DNA of 33,093 nt from Acidobacteriota bacterium (GTDB lineage Bacteria; Acidobacteriota; Terriglobia; 20CM-2-55-15). A program made the translations under genes and the position numbers. Below the pieces are notes generated by a model that did not search any database, was not told the origin of the DNA, and worked only from the letters and a program-made list of their open reading frames with translations. Shown here one piece after another: positions 32,094-33,093 of the stretch. How positions within the stretch are numbered: position 1 is the first letter of the stretch; each line of letters begins with the position of its first letter. The stretch covers positions 1-33,093 of the forward strand of contig JAJEDW010000161.1 of assembly GCA_022821265.1 (NCBI GenBank), read 5' to 3'.

Positions 32094-32924
32094 GTGCGCG
32101 TCACGACCTGGAACGTGAACTCGATCCGGCGGCGTCTGGACGCGGTCCTGGTCTGGTTGGAACGGAACCGTCCCAACGTCGTCTGCCTGCAGGAAACGCG
32201 GTGTGTCGAAGACGATTTTCCGGCGGCCGCGTTCGCGGCGGCGGGTTACCGCGCGGTCGTGGCGGGGCAACCGGCCCGCAACGGCGTGGCCGTTCTTGCC
32301 GATGCCCCAATGGACGACGTCATGGTTCATCCGTTCTGGGAACGCGATCCCGATGCCCGATCGATTGCCGTGACGGTGGCGGGCGCCCGCATCGTCAACG
32401 TCTATGTTCCCTACGGCGAAGCCCTCGGCACTCGCCGGTTCCGGCACAAGATCCGTTGGCTCGGACGCCTCCGGACCTTCATGGCCGCCCGCTCGCCGCA
32501 TGTCGTCGCGGGGGACTTCAACATCGCCCCCGACGACCGTGACGTGTACGATCCGAAGCGCCGGCGTGGAACGCTGATCTGCAGCCCGGCCGAGCGACGC
32601 GCCTTCGAATCGCTGCTCGGAACCGGTTACGACGACGCCTTGCGCCGCGTGTCCGACGCAGGCGGCCGGTACACCTGGTGGAGCCATCGAAGGGGCGCCG
32701 TCGCCGGAAACCGGGGTCTCCGGGTCGACCATCACCTGGTTCACCGCTCGTTGGCGAGCCGAATCCGGAGCGTCGAGATCGACATCGAAGAACGCGGCCG
32801 CCGCGGAGCCTCGGATCACGCGCCGGTGACGCTGACTCTCTACTCGGCGGCTCCGACCGCGACCGTGGCGCTGACTGCTCGCCGGAATCCGAGAAGGTTC
32901 CGGATGTCCTCCAGGATCATGTAG
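32094..32924 (+). CDS. xthA: Exodeoxyribonuclease III (AP endonuclease)
   Basis: A 276-residue DNA-repair nuclease of the EEP fold that cuts at abasic sites and degrades duplex DNA from the 3' end. Motifs: [12 protein letters not shown], the metal-binding glutamate E34 (CLQETRC), [30 protein letters not shown] and the catalytic [10 protein letters not shown] near residue 242. The start is GTG 32094. After the natural family end at about residue 246 the frame runs on for about 30 residues that are antisense to the RND pump gene (85-nt overlap), so the true tail is odd. GATAAT lies 6 nt before the GTG, a possible internal promoter. Confidence 0.92.
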   Translation: MRVTTWNVNSIRRRLDAVLVWLERNRPNVVCLQETRCVEDDFPAAAFAAAGYRAVVAGQPARNGVAVLADAPMDDVMVHPFWERDPDARSIAVTVAGARIVNVYVPYGEALGTRRFRHKIRWLGRLRTFMAARSPHVVAGDFNIAPDDRDVYDPKRRRGTLICSPAERRAFESLLGTGYDDALRRVSDAGGRYTWWSHRRGAVAGNRGLRVDHHLVHRSLASRIRSVEIDIEERGRRGASDHAPVTLTLYSAAPTATVALTARRNPRRFRMSSRIM

Positions 32925-33093
32925 AGCGACGGCACCAGGATCAGCGTGATCAGCGTCGCGAACAGGATGCCGGACGCCAGAGCCACGGCCATCGGAATCA
33001 GGAATTGCGCCTGGATGCTGGACTCCAGGATCAGCGGCGTGACGCCGGCCGCCGTGGTGAGCGAGGTCAGGACGATGGGCCGGAAGCGGGCCA
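32840..33093 (-). CDS. RND efflux pump inner-membrane subunit, C-terminal part
   Basis: The last 84 codons of an AcrB/HAE1-type or CusA-type proton-driven efflux transporter; the gene runs off the window. Read from the edge it begins [20 protein letters not shown], the conserved start of the last membrane region, followed by [18 protein letters not shown] and [12 protein letters not shown], the last transmembrane helix. It ends with a short tail at the TAG 32842-32840. It converges with and overlaps xthA. Family membership is clear, but the substrate cannot be told from this fragment. Confidence 0.88.
   Translation of the reverse strand, partial: ARFRPIVLTSLTTAAGVTPLILESSIQAQFLIPMAVALASGILFATLITLILVPSLYMILEDIRNLLGFRRAVSATVAVGAAE

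Noticed and set aside
1-33093. CRISPR array, prophage or intact insertion sequence
   Set aside because: No regularly spaced direct repeats, phage structural genes or transposase reading frames were seen on either strand.

Overview
This 33 kb window is dense, GC-rich bacterial chromosome, almost all of it housekeeping. The best guess for the source is Acidobacteriota. The reasons are a two-block FtsX/MacB permease of the ADOP type with no adjacent ATPase, a DUF5916 outer-membrane protein, a short PheT without its N-terminal tRNA-binding domain, and small phd-vapC-type toxin-antitoxin debris between core genes. The phylum call is inference; no rRNA gene is present.

Layout. 1-2.6 kb: a large ADOP-type permease (minus strand). 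2.9-5.2 kb: thrS (without TGS domain) and ogt, both minus strand, divergent from the next block. 5.4-10.4 kb: a translation and division operon, infC-rpmI-rplT-pheS-[160-bp inverted-repeat element]-pheT-(zapB-like)-zapA. 10.4-10.6 kb: a 6S RNA gene with its own promoter and a probable terminator. 10.6-12.8 kb: ymdB and ffh. 12.9-14.5 kb: ispH overlapping a 2x[4Fe-4S] ferredoxin (minus strand), divergent from fabH. 15.6-18.2 kb: an accessory patch holding a vapC remnant, a degenerate Nudix gene with a small basic partner, fxsA, a di-heme cytochrome c peroxidase lipoprotein and an orphan ribbon-helix-helix antitoxin. 18.3-21.3 kb: comM (YifB), a small membrane-anchored protein and a YeiH-type transporter. 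21.3-25.3 kb: a DUF5916 outer-membrane protein divergent from a secreted metallo-beta-lactamase-fold hydrolase. 25.3-26.3 kb: a phd-vapC pair divergent from a DUF59/MIP18 protein. 26.4-28.0 kb: a secreted esterase-fold protein. 28.0-32.1 kb: the overlapping biotin operon bioB-bioF-bioD-bioA, then xthA and the 3' end of an RND efflux pump (minus strand, running off the window).

Most notable signals. (1) Many operon-leading genes lack a Shine-Dalgarno sequence and instead have an extended -10 box (TGn-TAnnnT) or a near-consensus -10 only 6-10 nt before the start codon, which points to widespread leaderless mRNAs. (2) A 160-bp fold-back element with 20-bp terminal inverted repeats, flanked by TA inside a CTAG site, sits exactly in the pheS stop codon between pheS and pheT; a diverged copy of one end lies at the 3' end of the Nudix gene. 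(3) A 6S RNA can be recognised directly downstream of zapA. (4) ispH and a ferredoxin overlap by 14 nt, which suggests a dedicated electron donor. I did not find a large novel defence system, CRISPR array, tRNA, rRNA or intact insertion sequence.
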